A stretch of 64,000 nucleotides of DNA from RGIG3178 sp942492795 (GCA_942492795.1 OW818639.1:1550001-1614000); one strand, 5' to 3'; counted from the first letter of the stretch, positions 16,681 to 26,681 are shown. Numbers and translations: made by a program. The notes: a model not told the origin generated them from the sequence alone.

Positions 16681-17853
16681 TCAGTGTTCTAACCCTTGTT
16701 TTCGCCTTTTGTTTTCATACAGCAGTGTGTCTACCTGCTTAAAAAACGCCTCTGCGCTCATACCGGTTGGATGGTCATAGATGGCATACCCCATGCTGAT
16801 GGTGGGGCAAAAAGGAAGGAGTCCGGAATGATTCAACGAACCGAAATCGTTGTTGATACGCAACACAGCCGAATCCAGGCAACTTTTTTCGGATATATCC
16901 ATGATCAAACAAAACTCATCTCCGCCATAGCGGGTGACATAATCCTTTGAACGCACACTTTTTTCCAGCAATTCCGCGAAAGCCTTCAAGACCTTGTCGC
17001 CCATGTCGTGACCCAATGTATCGTTTATTTCTTTAAAATTATTGATGTCTACCATAATCAGTGAAAAGGTTCTGTCCCGCGAGGATTTCGCAACTTTCTC
17101 TTTCAGCACGGCTTCAAGCTTCTTCCTGTTGCCTACACCCGTCAAATGATCCGTATAAACATCTTCGTTTTGAATGCTTAGCGTGACGATCATCAAAGAA
17201 AGCACCGTGCCGTTGAGCGCAAAAGAAACCCCATAGATGAACAGCTGCAGAAAGATGCAGACAAACGGCGGCACCGGGAAAAAGATAAACGGAACAAGCT
17301 GTTTGGTCGAAAGCTTTTCTTTGTTTAGGATAACTTCCATAAAAGCCACAAGCAGCAAAGAAAAGGGTAGTGTGCTTGCAAGGATAAACAAAGGCCCTCT
17401 GTGGTATATGTTGTTGGCATCAATGGTATAATACCAGCCATTGGATTGGGATAGGAGAACCACGATGAAGTTTGCCGCTATCAGGAAAAGAAGCAGGATT
17501 ACCAATCTTTTTGTTCTTTTATCATCATGAAATATTTGGGAGTCGACATAGATCAGCCAAATGGATGGTAAGACGGGATTGAGCAAAAATATCAGAAAAT
17601 TGCCCGCACGGTTGAAAAGACTGTATATGGTACCCGCATTTCCGTCAAACCTGCTGAATATATCCAAAACAAGCAAGACCATGGTGCATACAAGCATTGC
17701 ATAGTAAGCTCTCTGCTGAATGGAATTTTTATCCAGACGATTCAAAGAATACATAAACAGTATTGCCAGCAATAACAAAGAAAAAATATTAAGGATAGCA
17801 TTGTTAATCAAAATAGACGGCTCCTCATAAACATTCGTTCCAACAGTGTTCAA
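16681..17853 (-). CDS. Membrane diguanylate cyclase (GGDEF)
   Basis: 390 residues. Roughly seven hydrophobic segments fill residues 12-225, resembling a 7TM sensory module. The GGDEF domain follows, with the active motif RYGGDEF at 310-314. An RSKD sequence five residues before it is a canonical RxxD inhibitory site, so the enzyme should make c-di-GMP and be product-inhibited. The start is TTG 17853 with only a weak ribosome binding site, so it may be slightly different. It is divergent from the PAS-GGDEF-HD-GYP gene, which suggests joint control of c-di-GMP. Confidence 0.9.
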   Translation of the reverse strand: MNTVGTNVYEEPSILINNAILNIFSLLLLAILFMYSLNRLDKNSIQQRAYYAMLVCTMVLLVLDIFSRFDGNAGTIYSLFNRAGNFLIFLLNPVLPSIWLIYVDSQIFHDDKRTKRLVILLLFLIAANFIVVLLSQSNGWYYTIDANNIYHRGPLFILASTLPFSLLLVAFMEVILNKEKLSTKQLVPFIFFPVPPFVCIFLQLFIYGVSFALNGTVLSLMIVTLSIQNEDVYTDHLTGVGNRKKLEAVLKEKVAKSSRDRTFSLIMVDINNFKEINDTLGHDMGDKVLKAFAELLEKSVRSKDYVTRYGGDEFCLIMDISEKSCLDSAVLRINNDFGSLNHSGLLPFCPTISMGYAIYDHPTGMSAEAFFKQVDTLLYENKRRKQGLEH

Positions 17854-18226
17854 GCATCATCCGTTGCCAATCCGATGTCATGGAAAAGGTCAGCAGGGTG
17901 ATATTGTTGTATACCCGTATGATGCATCGCCCAAGTCCCATGTCGCTAAAAAATAACCATTTTATTATAAACTATAATTTAAACTTTTGGAAGATACAGA
18001 AAGATATCAAAACGCAACTATCGTCGTATCCCGATTCTAACGATATTATAATATATTGGCCATGGCGTTGCGCACAGTATCACTTCTGCAGGAAGATTCC
18101 AGCCGCAATGTGCAGAACGAACCTGAGAAAAAAACAGCATAGGCATATTAAGCGCAGATAAAATAATTTATTGCCAGATGGATAAATGGTATAATTCAAC
18201 AAATGTCATGTTGGAGTATAGAATCT
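17854..18226. other. Divergent intergenic region between two c-di-GMP genes
   Basis: About 370 bases, AT-rich, between the two GGDEF genes. Short open frames inside lack ribosome binding sites and recognisable protein features. The only clear signal is an extended -10 for the rightward gene. Confidence 0.5.
18187..18195 (+). promoter_or_regulatory. Extended -10 promoter
   Basis: TGGTATAAT at 18187-18195 with no clear -35. It is 32 bases before the ATG at 18227. Confidence 0.55.
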
Positions 18227-21200
18227 ATGATTGATATAAGAGCATTGAAAAGTGATTGCGATATCGCAGCCGATCAAGCAGACGCGTTGGAGAGAATATT
18301 CTCTATCAATCTCGATCTGTTTGGCATCGCCGACACAGACGGTACCCTCCTTCGGGTCAATGCGATGTGGCTTGATACGTTCGGCTCTTCAACACAAGGG
18401 ACAGGCGATAAGTTTCTGCATTTCGTGCATCCCGATGATATCCATCAAACGCGCAACGATATGCAAAGGCTTTCCCATGAAGATACCATCGATTTTATCA
18501 ACCGATATCGATGTGCCGATAATTCCTATCGGACCATCCAATGGCGGTCTTGTTCGTATTCGGATAAAGTCTGTATTTCAGGCAGGGATATAACCGAACG
18601 CAAACCTGCCGACATGGAAACCAAGCGAATGAGGGAGTTTCTGGACGAAGCGCAGAGCATCGCGCACATCGGCAGTTGGGAACGGGATTATGTGACAAAC
18701 ACTTATTTCTGGTCCGACGAATGCTACCGGATTTTTGGAGTTGAAAAGGGCATCTTCGTACCTTCGAACACAGCTGTAATGGCGCTGCGCCACCCGGAGG
18801 ACAGAGAAAGGGCGGCGATCGCGAACGAGGAAGCGCTCAACGGTAAAGAATATATAGAATACGATTATCGGATCTTCAAACCGCCCGGCGAAATACGATA
18901 TGTCCATGCCACCAGAAAAACAGACTATGATGCAAAGGGAAGAGCCTTACGTGGTATGGGAACCCTGCAGGATGTAACCGAACGCAAACTGGCGGAGATC
19001 GAAGGAAGAAGAGTCAGGGAGTTTCTGGACGAAGCGCAGAACATCGCGCACATCGGCAGTTGGGAACGGGATTATCTGACGGATACCTATTTCTGGTCCG
19101 ACGAATGCTACCGGATTTTTGGTGTTGAAAAGGGCGCCATTATCCTCACAGCCGAGGCTATTATGGCTTTGCGTCATCCGGATGACAGGGAAAAAGCCGT
19201 CAACGCGATAGCGGAATCCCTAAACGGCAAAGAGTATTTGGAACATGAATATAGGATTGTCCGGCCAAACGGGGACATACGGTATATCCATGCTACCAGA
19301 AAAACACATTATGACGAGTCCGGGCGAGCTGTTCGTGGACTGGGTACTCTGCAGGATGTTACGGAACGCAAGTTCGTTGAAATGGAAATGCGCATGGCCA
19401 AAGAAAACCTCGAGGATGCGCAGAGCATTGCACATGTTGGGAGTTGGGTTAGGGATTACCGGACGGATACCTACTTCTGGTCCGACGAATGTTACCGTAT
19501 TAGCGGTGTGGATAAAAGCACCTATACGATCACCTCCCAATCGCTGGAGGCGATGAGGCATCCGGACGACCGGCAGAAGCTGCGTGAGATCATTGAAGAT
19601 TCGTTAAGCGGGAAAGCCTTTTTGGAATATGATTACCGTATCGTCAGACCGGACGGAGAAATACGTTATATACACACAACCAGAAAGACGCTCTATGACG
19701 AGGCGGGCAGCCCGCTATACGGCATCGGCACAAACCAGGATATCACTGAACGCAAGATTGCAGAACTGCAAACAGAGCGGATCCGTGAATTTTTTGAAGA
19801 AGCACAGGCCAGCGCCCATATCGGAAGCTGGGAGAGGGACTTCCGCACCGACGGCTTTTATTGGTCCGATGAAGCGTATCGGATTTACGGGGTGGATAAA
19901 CACAGTTTCATACCCACCAGCGAAGCCGTGATGCAAATGCGGCATCCCGAAGACAGAAAAAAAGCAAAGCTTGCGATAGAACAATCGTTTGACGGCAAGG
20001 AATATCTGGAACATGAATACCGCATCATCCGGCCGGACGGTGAAATACGGTATATCCGGGCGACCCGAAAAACCTATTACGATGAGTCCGGTGTTGCCGT
20101 ACGCGGAATTGGTACAACACAGGATATAACGGAAAGAGTATTGCTGGAAAAAGAGATTTTCAATGAGAGGGAATTGTTCCGGACAACACTGCTTTCCGTC
20201 GGCGACGGCGTTATCTCAACGGACAGTATGGGGAACATCGTTATCATAAACCAGATGGCGCAAGCGCTTTGCGGCGTCAAGCGGCAGGATGCCATCGCGA
20301 AGCCTTTGGGAGAAGTCTTTCAAACGGTGCATGAAATTTCAAGGCAACCGGTCGAAAATCCCGTATACCATGTCCTTGAAACCGGCGAAATAAGCAAAGG
20401 CGAGAGCAATTCGATTCTGCTTTCCAAATCCGGCAAAGAGATTGCAATTGAAAACAGCGCCGCACCCATACGGGACAGCGAGGGGCATACGACCGGGGTG
20501 GTGATCGTGTTTCGCGATATCACCGAAAAGAGGGAGAAGCAAAAGCAGGTTGAATACCTCAGCATGCATGACCATCTAACAGGTCTCTACAACCGTGCGT
20601 ATATGGAGGACGCTTTCAAACGACTGGATACAAAACGGAACCAGCCGTTTTCCATCATGGTTCTGGATGTAAACGGTCTGAAGCTGACCAATGATGCTTT
20701 CGGTCATCAGATGGGTGATATGCTGTTAAAGACGGTGGCGGGAATCCTTACAAGCACATGCAGGGCGGATGATATCATCTGCAGAACAGGCGGTGATGAG
20801 TTTGCTATTCTGCTTCCCAAAACGGACGCGGACGAAGCCGAGGCTATCAAAGCGAGAATCATCGAGGCGACGGAAGGAACAAAACTGGATTCTGTGATGG
20901 TTTCTTTGGCTATCGGTTTTTCTACCAAAGACTTCAAGGATAAAGACGTTGTAGGATTGTACAAGGACGCGGATAACAATATGTACAGGGATAAAATGAA
21001 ACACGGCAAGATCATGCGAAGCCGTACCATCGAGACAGTCCTCCGAAATATCAACAACAAATATGATCAGGAACAAATACACACGGAAAGGGTATCCCAA
21101 TTCTGTGTTAGCATCGCCAAAGCGATGAATCTCGGCAGCAAGGAGATCGACGAGATCAAGATTGCGGGAATCCTGCATGACATCGGTAAAATCATCGTGC

Positions 21201-21562
21201 CGGCGGAAGTGCTCAACAAACCAGAAAAGCTCAACGCCGAAGAAGGAGAGCTGATAAGACGACATCCTTTTATCGGTTATGAGATGCTCAAAGGAGTTGA
21301 GGAATATGCCGCTTTCGCTGAATCGGTGCTATACCACCACGAGCGGTGGGACGGCAAGGGGTATCCCGAGGGACTTAAGCAGGAGGAAATACCATTTCAA
21401 GCGAGGATCATTGCAGTGGCCGACGCTTACGAAGCGATGACGGCGAAAAGACCCTATCAAAAGGCGAAATCGAAGGATGAAGCGCGTGTTGAGCTGATCA
21501 GGCAATCAGGTTCACAGTTCGATCCGGAAATAGTGCGGATATTCGTCGAAAAAGTACTCTGA
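18227..21562 (+). CDS. Multi-PAS GGDEF/HD-GYP c-di-GMP signalling protein
   Basis: 1111 residues, no membrane segment, so a soluble sensor. The start at ATG 18227 follows TTGGAG; ATG 18203 has no site. Order: one PAS domain (about 1-124), four near-identical PAS units of exactly 128 residues (about 125-636), a sixth PAS (about 637-765), GGDEF (motif TGGDEF, GGDEF at 855-859) and HD-GYP (HD at 984-985 in GILHDIGK; GYP at 1045-1047 in GKGYPEG). GGDEF is preceded by RADD, a canonical I-site. Both synthesis and hydrolysis motifs look intact. The PAS units contain WSDECYRIFGV-type sequence, the PAS_3 fold. Confidence 0.95.
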   Translation: MIDIRALKSDCDIAADQADALERIFSINLDLFGIADTDGTLLRVNAMWLDTFGSSTQGTGDKFLHFVHPDDIHQTRNDMQRLSHEDTIDFINRYRCADNSYRTIQWRSCSYSDKVCISGRDITERKPADMETKRMREFLDEAQSIAHIGSWERDYVTNTYFWSDECYRIFGVEKGIFVPSNTAVMALRHPEDRERAAIANEEALNGKEYIEYDYRIFKPPGEIRYVHATRKTDYDAKGRALRGMGTLQDVTERKLAEIEGRRVREFLDEAQNIAHIGSWERDYLTDTYFWSDECYRIFGVEKGAIILTAEAIMALRHPDDREKAVNAIAESLNGKEYLEHEYRIVRPNGDIRYIHATRKTHYDESGRAVRGLGTLQDVTERKFVEMEMRMAKENLEDAQSIAHVGSWVRDYRTDTYFWSDECYRISGVDKSTYTITSQSLEAMRHPDDRQKLREIIEDSLSGKAFLEYDYRIVRPDGEIRYIHTTRKTLYDEAGSPLYGIGTNQDITERKIAELQTERIREFFEEAQASAHIGSWERDFRTDGFYWSDEAYRIYGVDKHSFIPTSEAVMQMRHPEDRKKAKLAIEQSFDGKEYLEHEYRIIRPDGEIRYIRATRKTYYDESGVAVRGIGTTQDITERVLLEKEIFNERELFRTTLLSVGDGVISTDSMGNIVIINQMAQALCGVKRQDAIAKPLGEVFQTVHEISRQPVENPVYHVLETGEISKGESNSILLSKSGKEIAIENSAAPIRDSEGHTTGVVIVFRDITEKREKQKQVEYLSMHDHLTGLYNRAYMEDAFKRLDTKRNQPFSIMVLDVNGLKLTNDAFGHQMGDMLLKTVAGILTSTCRADDIICRTGGDEFAILLPKTDADEAEAIKARIIEATEGTKLDSVMVSLAIGFSTKDFKDKDVVGLYKDADNNMYRDKMKHGKIMRSRTIETVLRNINNKYDQEQIHTERVSQFCVSIAKAMNLGSKEIDEIKIAGILHDIGKIIVPAEVLNKPEKLNAEEGELIRRHPFIGYEMLKGVEEYAAFAESVLYHHERWDGKGYPEGLKQEEIPFQARIIAVADAYEAMTAKRPYQKAKSKDEARVELIRQSGSQFDPEIVRIFVEKVL
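18605..20140 (+). repeat. Four in-frame tandem repeats of 384 bp (PAS units)
   Basis: Matching points at 18647, 19031, 19415 and 19799 are each exactly 384 bases apart. Units 1 and 2 share long identical DNA stretches (for example around 18636-18700 and 19020-19084), while units 3 and 4 are more diverged. The absence of length change over four units points to recent tandem duplication inside the gene. Confidence 0.85.
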
Positions 21563-21935
21563 CAGGAATTTTAAAAATTTAATCCGGCACGAAAGATCAA
21601 GCGAACCCCGGAACTGCCGGCATTTGCTTCCAATCGGGAGATTTTTCTTTCCATTTATACTTATTGAAATACAGATTGTTGATATACAGCGCATTTTGTA
21701 CTAAAATTCTATTGTTCTATATTTTATAGGAATCGGGACGGTTGATTGAGCGCGTCCCAATGATTTTTGATTTATCAAGCAGTTTCAACCCAAAAACATG
21801 TCCGGTGCCTACAAGCGCTGCGAAATCTTACGATCCGACAAACCAAGGCAAAAGCAAATTCCCGGCATCAACAAAAAAATCATGAATATACTAATCTTCC
21901 AGCCGTTCTTAACAAACGCAAGGAGTGTGAAGCAT
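21563..21935. other. Intergenic region before ku
   Basis: About 370 bases with no convincing gene. The frame of ku stays open upstream to 21798 but has no translation signal there. The AT-rich block near 21690-21730 could hold the ku-ligD promoter, but no clear -35/-10 pair is visible. Confidence 0.4.
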
Positions 21936-22748
21936 TTGAAATCAATATGGACAGGCGCCATATCTTTCGGATTGGTCAACATCCCCGTCAATTTGTTCTC
22001 CGCCGAACAGGACAATGATCTGAAGTTCCATCTCATCGATGCCCGCGATGATAACAAAATCAAATATCAGCGGGTGAACGAGGTTACCGGCGAAGAAGTC
22101 TCCTGGGACAATATTGCAAAAGCATATGAGTTCGATGACGGCAATTACGTGGTCATGACGGATGAGGATTTTGTCAGAGCCGATGCGTCGGCAGCAAAAA
22201 CGCTGGCGATCGAAACCTTTATCAGCCAGCAAGAGCTTTCCCTGATATATCTGGACAAGCCCTATTATATTTCGCCTGAAAAGGGAGGGGAAAAAGCCTA
22301 TGTCCTTCTGCGCGAGGCGATGAAAAAGACCGGCAAAACTGCCATTGCCCGGGTTGTGATCAGGACCAAAGGCCACCTTGCGGCGATCTATTCCCACAAC
22401 GACGCATTGGTTCTCAACCTTATACGATTTTATGATGAACTTCGTTCCATCGAAGAGTTGAAAATTCCGCACACAGAAAAGTTTTCCCAAAAAGAAATGG
22501 AACTTGCGGAAAGCCTTATCAACGGCATGTCAGAAGAATGGAAACCCGAGAACTACAAAGACGAATACCGCGAAGCCGTTATGAAGCGGATCGAAGGCAA
22601 ATCCAAAAAGACGCTTGTCGATGTTGAGGATAAAGACGACGATCAGCCGCAAGCAAGCTCGGGCAAGATCATTGACATTGTGGATCTTTTAAAAAAAAGT
22701 GTGGAAGCAAGAAAGCCGCAGGCGGACAAGAAGGTTGGTAAAGGCTGA
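21936..22748 (+). CDS. ku: Ku protein (non-homologous end joining)
   Basis: 270 residues from TTG 21936, nine bases after AAGGAG. This gives the canonical Ku N-terminus, KSIWTGAISFGLVNIPVNLF. The Ku core follows (EVSWDNIAKAYEFDDGNYVV, then PYYISPEKGGEKAYVLLREAM), with a Lys-rich C-terminal tail from about residue 235. Bacterial Ku homodimers ring broken DNA ends and recruit LigD. The stop overlaps the LigD start (TGATG), so the two are translationally coupled. Confidence 0.96.
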   Translation: MKSIWTGAISFGLVNIPVNLFSAEQDNDLKFHLIDARDDNKIKYQRVNEVTGEEVSWDNIAKAYEFDDGNYVVMTDEDFVRADASAAKTLAIETFISQQELSLIYLDKPYYISPEKGGEKAYVLLREAMKKTGKTAIARVVIRTKGHLAAIYSHNDALVLNLIRFYDELRSIEELKIPHTEKFSQKEMELAESLINGMSEEWKPENYKDEYREAVMKRIEGKSKKTLVDVEDKDDDQPQASSGKIIDIVDLLKKSVEARKPQADKKVGKG

Positions 22749-25228
22749 TGGCTGCGGAGCTTGAAAAATACAACCAAAAAAGAGATTTTGACAAAACCGG
22801 GGAACCGGTCGGGAAAATTGCAGCGTCAGGCAAACAGCTGAGGTTTGTCATCCAACACCATATAGCCAGCAGGGATCACTATGATTTCCGTCTGGAGTGG
22901 AATGGCGTTCTTTTAAGCTGGGCCGTACCCAAAGGGCCATCCTATGATCCTCATACAAAGAGACTTGCCGTCAAAGTGGAGGATCATCCTTTGGAATACC
23001 TTGACTTCGAAGGCATCATACCCAAAGGCGAATATGGCGGCGGCGTCGATATGCTCTGGGATGAAGGGACCTGGGAACCTTTGGAGAATGCAGAGCTGGG
23101 GCTGACCGAGGGGTCGTTGAAGTTGATCCTTTACGGAAAAAGGTTGAAGGGCAAATGGGCTTTGATCAGGATGAAGCCCAAAGCGGGTGAAACGGATAAG
23201 AACTGGCTGCTGTTTAAGGAAAAAGACGAATATGCCCTGAACGAAGACGGGGTTTCCGGATTCACTACCAGCATCAGAACCGGGCGCACCATGGAGGAGA
23301 TCGAACAAGGCATCAACCCGAGCGGGGAAGGCAATCCTTTTGACAAGATTGAAGTCCAGTTGGCAAAGCTTGTGGATAAAGTGCCGGCCGGTACGGATTG
23401 GCTGTATGAATTGAAATATGACGGGTACAGGACACTCGCGTATTTGCAGGACAACGGAGTTCGGCTCGTGAGCAGGAACGGACTGGACTATACAAAGCAG
23501 TTTCAGGCGATCGCAGCTTCGCTTATCGAATGGGCAGGAGGCAGGAGCATGGTTGTGGACGGCGAAGTGGTTGTTGTGGATGCGCAGGGCAAAACGGATT
23601 TTCAAGCCCTGCAAAAATACATGAAAAACCCGGAGGGTGAAAATCTTACCTATGTCGTTTTTGACCTTCTTGCGCTGGACGGAACAGACTTGAGAAATCA
23701 GCGCTTGACAGATCGTAAAGAAAAATTGGCAGCGCTGATGGAACATGCACCGGACAACCTGCACTATAGCAGCCATACCGCAGGCAATGGAAAAGAAATA
23801 TTTGCTGCCGCGTGCCAGGCAAATATGGAAGGGATCATAGGCAAGAAAGCAAATTCCGTTTACAGTGGTTCAAGAAACGGCGACTGGATCAAGATAAAGT
23901 GCGACAACAGGCAGGAGTTCGTCATCGGAGGGTATACGGTTTCCGATAAGAACAAAAACGGGGTAAGCTCGCTTTTGCTTGGGGTCTATAACGGGAAGGA
24001 ACTGGTCTATACAGGGCGCGCAGGAACCGGTTTTACCGAGCAGTCCGCGAAGGAGCTTGGGGAAAAGTTCGCCAAGATCCAAACTGAAACATCTCCTTTT
24101 CAACAAGCGCCGAAATCCGGGATGAACGAGAAGCTTTTTTGGCTTAAGCCCGTATTGGTCGCACAGGTCAAGTTTGCACAATGGACAGAGGACAATCTGC
24201 TAAGACAAGCCAGTTTTAAGGGCCTTCGTGCAGACAAGAATCCGTTTGAAATCACACGGGAAACACCAGGCACAGACAACGAATTGCCGGCTGATCAGCA
24301 AACCGGACCAAACACTGCATCCGCGCAGCCGATAAGGAAAAGGAAAATGAAAGCGAACGATCAAACCATCGTTGTAGACGGGGTAACGATAAGCAAACCC
24401 GACAAGGTAATGTTTGAAGGTACCGGAATCACAAAGGGGGATGTGGTACGGTACTATGAAAAGGTGTCAGAACGCATGTTGCCGTATGTTGGGAACAGGA
24501 TTCTCAGTATTGTGCGCTGTCCCGACGGAGCATCCAACGCGTGTTTTTATCAGAAGCATCCCGGGCCGGACGTCGACGGAATCATCACAATCCCGATTCT
24601 GGAGAATGACGGGGAGACCGAGGAGTATTTCTACATCAGGGATGTTCGCGGACTGCTGGCGGAGGTGCAGATGGGCACTTTGGAATTCCATCCATGGGGA
24701 AGCCGCGTTGAAAACCTTGAAAAGCCGGATATGATGGTGTTTGACCTGGATCCGGATGAGGGATTGGATCTTCAAAAGGTCCGCGAAGGTGTCAGGGACT
24801 TAAAAAGCCTCCTCGATGAGCTTTCCTTGGTATCGTATCTAAAGACCAGCGGCGGGAAAGGGTACCATGTGGTCATACCTTTGGAGCCGTCCGCGGGGTG
24901 GGATGCATTTCGTGAATTTGCCAAACGCATAGCCGAGGCCATGGAACAGCGATGGCCGGAATGCTACACAAGCAACGTCAGAAAGGTCAGAAGAAAGGGC
25001 AAGATCTTCGTTGACTGGATCCGAAACGGCAGAGGTGCTACCAGCGTTGCCCCCTATTCTCTACGAGCCAGAAAAGGAGCGCCGGTCTCCATGCCCATTT
25101 TATGGGAAGAGCTTGATTCGGTGATCCCCAATGGCGTGAAGATGGAGGATGCGCTTGTTAGAATGGCCTATGAAGATCCGTGGAAGGATTTTTTTCAGAC
25201 GCACCAACGGCTAAAAACAGAACTGTAA
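22748..25228 (+). CDS. ligD: ATP-dependent DNA ligase D, three-domain
   Basis: 826 residues in the order phosphoesterase, ligase, polymerase. The N-terminal 3'-phosphoesterase (about 30-150) has IQHHIASRDHYDFRLEW and PKGEYGGGV. The ligase core has the adenylated Lys in YELKYDGYR (K223) and ends in the OB-fold near residue 520. The C-terminal archaeo-eukaryotic primase-like polymerase has catalytic Asp residues in FDLDPDEG (D666, D668) and TSGGKGYHVV. It processes, fills and seals ends brought together by Ku. The PE-LIG-POL order is that of Pseudomonas, not of Bacillus (LIG-POL) or mycobacteria (POL-PE-LIG). Confidence 0.96.
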   Translation: MAAELEKYNQKRDFDKTGEPVGKIAASGKQLRFVIQHHIASRDHYDFRLEWNGVLLSWAVPKGPSYDPHTKRLAVKVEDHPLEYLDFEGIIPKGEYGGGVDMLWDEGTWEPLENAELGLTEGSLKLILYGKRLKGKWALIRMKPKAGETDKNWLLFKEKDEYALNEDGVSGFTTSIRTGRTMEEIEQGINPSGEGNPFDKIEVQLAKLVDKVPAGTDWLYELKYDGYRTLAYLQDNGVRLVSRNGLDYTKQFQAIAASLIEWAGGRSMVVDGEVVVVDAQGKTDFQALQKYMKNPEGENLTYVVFDLLALDGTDLRNQRLTDRKEKLAALMEHAPDNLHYSSHTAGNGKEIFAAACQANMEGIIGKKANSVYSGSRNGDWIKIKCDNRQEFVIGGYTVSDKNKNGVSSLLLGVYNGKELVYTGRAGTGFTEQSAKELGEKFAKIQTETSPFQQAPKSGMNEKLFWLKPVLVAQVKFAQWTEDNLLRQASFKGLRADKNPFEITRETPGTDNELPADQQTGPNTASAQPIRKRKMKANDQTIVVDGVTISKPDKVMFEGTGITKGDVVRYYEKVSERMLPYVGNRILSIVRCPDGASNACFYQKHPGPDVDGIITIPILENDGETEEYFYIRDVRGLLAEVQMGTLEFHPWGSRVENLEKPDMMVFDLDPDEGLDLQKVREGVRDLKSLLDELSLVSYLKTSGGKGYHVVIPLEPSAGWDAFREFAKRIAEAMEQRWPECYTSNVRKVRRKGKIFVDWIRNGRGATSVAPYSLRARKGAPVSMPILWEELDSVIPNGVKMEDALVRMAYEDPWKDFFQTHQRLKTEL

Positions 25229-25239
25229 AGAGCCGTTGG
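25204..25239 (+). other. Hairpin spanning the ligD stop codon
   Basis: CCAACGGCT (25204-25212) and AGCCGTTGG (25231-25239) pair perfectly over 9 bp around the TAA at 25226-25228. No T-run follows, so it is not a standard terminator. Confidence 0.35.
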
Positions 25240-25376
25240 GCAAAGAAGCGGGAACACCAAACCGGTTTTCTTGTCCGGGAAAACGAAGCGAAACGGGAAT
25301 GAGTCCAAGCAAATATTTACAAAAGTATTACAAATAATACGAATGTGTTTTACATTGATGACATATTATGAACTGG

Positions 25377-25405
25377 TTTACATGGAATATCAGACGATCT
25401 ATATT
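25377..25405 (+). promoter_or_regulatory. Promoter for the cadherin-like secreted protein
   Basis: TTTACA (25377-25382), 17-base spacer, TATATT (25400-25405). It gives a leader of about 95 bases. Confidence 0.6.
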
Positions 25406-25507
25406 GGGTATATAGGCGAAACATTTAACCTGAACCATCCGGATTGAAGGGTCAAACCATGCAGGCACAGTCCAAATATGATCCCATATAAAAGAGAGGA
25501 GTCAATC

Positions 25508-26479
25508 ATGAAGAAGAGATTAATTATACTGTTGGCAGTTGCCATGACGCTCGTGTTCTTTACGGGCACGGTTGCATTCGCATCGCCAATGCCGGTGCAT
25601 CATAATGAGGCTTCCCATGTACAATCCTCATTGGCATTGCTAAAAGACCCCGGAATATCGGCAGGGACAATATCACCGGCATTTTCCCAGCATCGGTATG
25701 CATATCGCATAAGACTCGCGGAAAACGTCAGCAGCATCACTTTCACGCCAGTGGCTGAAAACAGCGAGGCTTTGGTTTGGATCAACGGCGTGCCGACCAG
25801 CGTCAATCCGAGCCGTACATTCGAGATTGGAAACGGCAGAACGAGGACAGTATTCATCAAGGTAAGATCCTCCGGTCGCACGCATGTTTACAGCTTTGTC
25901 ATCAAGCGCGACAAATCAACCAACAACCTGTTGGCATCGCTTGGTGTCAGCGCAGGCGTGCTAAGTCCCGCATTTGATCCCGCCGTGCTGAACTACACGT
26001 TGACGCTCGACGAGTTCACGCCCAAAACAACGATAAAAGCCACCTTGCAAACGCCGGGAATGGCCAGGGCAACCTTCCTGAAAAAAACGGTCTATCTCGA
26101 ACCCGGTCAAACCAGAACCGTTACGCTCAAGGTCAGATCGCAATCCAGCGTATCGAAGTCGTACGTGATCACGGTCGTCCGGCAGAAATCGACGAACGCC
26201 AACCTGAGAAAACTTGTGGTATGGGGATATGATCTGGTGCCCGTGTTTGATAAAGCTACCATGAACTACACGGTCACGTTGCCGGCGAACATCGATAAGG
26301 TCGTGGTCTCTGCCAGAGCGGACGGGTATCGGGCAAAGATCATGATGGATGGCATTTACCGGCACAACGAAACAGTAATCCTGGCACCCGGTGAAACCAA
26401 GATCGTCAAGGTCGTTGTCACAGCGCAGGATGGTGTGACGACCAAGGAATACAGTGTTTCCGTCATTAGAAGCATCTAG
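25508..26479 (+). CDS. Secreted protein with three cadherin-like beta-sandwich domains
   Basis: 323 residues starting at ATG 25508 (GAGAGGAG upstream). A Sec signal peptide (MKKRLIILLAVAMTLVFF...AFA) ends near residue 27. Three repeats of about 90 residues follow, each with a pattern such as L..L.VSAG.LSPAFDPAVLNYTLTL ... TRTVTLKVRS ... YVITVVR, typical of the 'cadherin-like beta sandwich' domain. There is no wall-sorting signal, transmembrane anchor or enzymatic domain. It is likely exported and may bind surface glycans or proteins. Confidence 0.85.
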   Translation: MKKRLIILLAVAMTLVFFTGTVAFASPMPVHHNEASHVQSSLALLKDPGISAGTISPAFSQHRYAYRIRLAENVSSITFTPVAENSEALVWINGVPTSVNPSRTFEIGNGRTRTVFIKVRSSGRTHVYSFVIKRDKSTNNLLASLGVSAGVLSPAFDPAVLNYTLTLDEFTPKTTIKATLQTPGMARATFLKKTVYLEPGQTRTVTLKVRSQSSVSKSYVITVVRQKSTNANLRKLVVWGYDLVPVFDKATMNYTVTLPANIDKVVVSARADGYRAKIMMDGIYRHNETVILAPGETKIVKVVVTAQDGVTTKEYSVSVIRSI

Positions 26480-26500
26480 GAAAACGCGAACATCGTTTGG

Positions 26501-26536
26501 GGAGCGCATGTGATTTCACGTGTGCTCCTTTGTTTT
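26501..26536 (+). terminator. Intrinsic terminator
   Basis: A 13-bp stem (26501-26513 with 26516-26528, two G-U pairs) with a tight loop, followed by TTTGTTTT. It ends the cadherin-like gene. Confidence 0.82.
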
Positions 26537-26681
26537 ACGTCGGATCATATAGATTCACAAAGCAGGGTATTGAGCCAAAACAACAAGTCCGCAGAAAATC
26601 CGCGTTTATCCGGCCTTGTGCTCTTGTGCAACGTATCCTATACTGGCTTTACAGCCAATTCATACAACGGGAGGATTTAGC

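Noticed and set aside
17880..18161. 93-codon frame between the two GGDEF genes
   Set aside because: Low-quality composition, no ribosome binding site, no recognisable motif.
25406..25507. Possible riboswitch ahead of the cadherin-like protein
   Set aside because: Short leader with no matching conserved core and no terminator-like structure.
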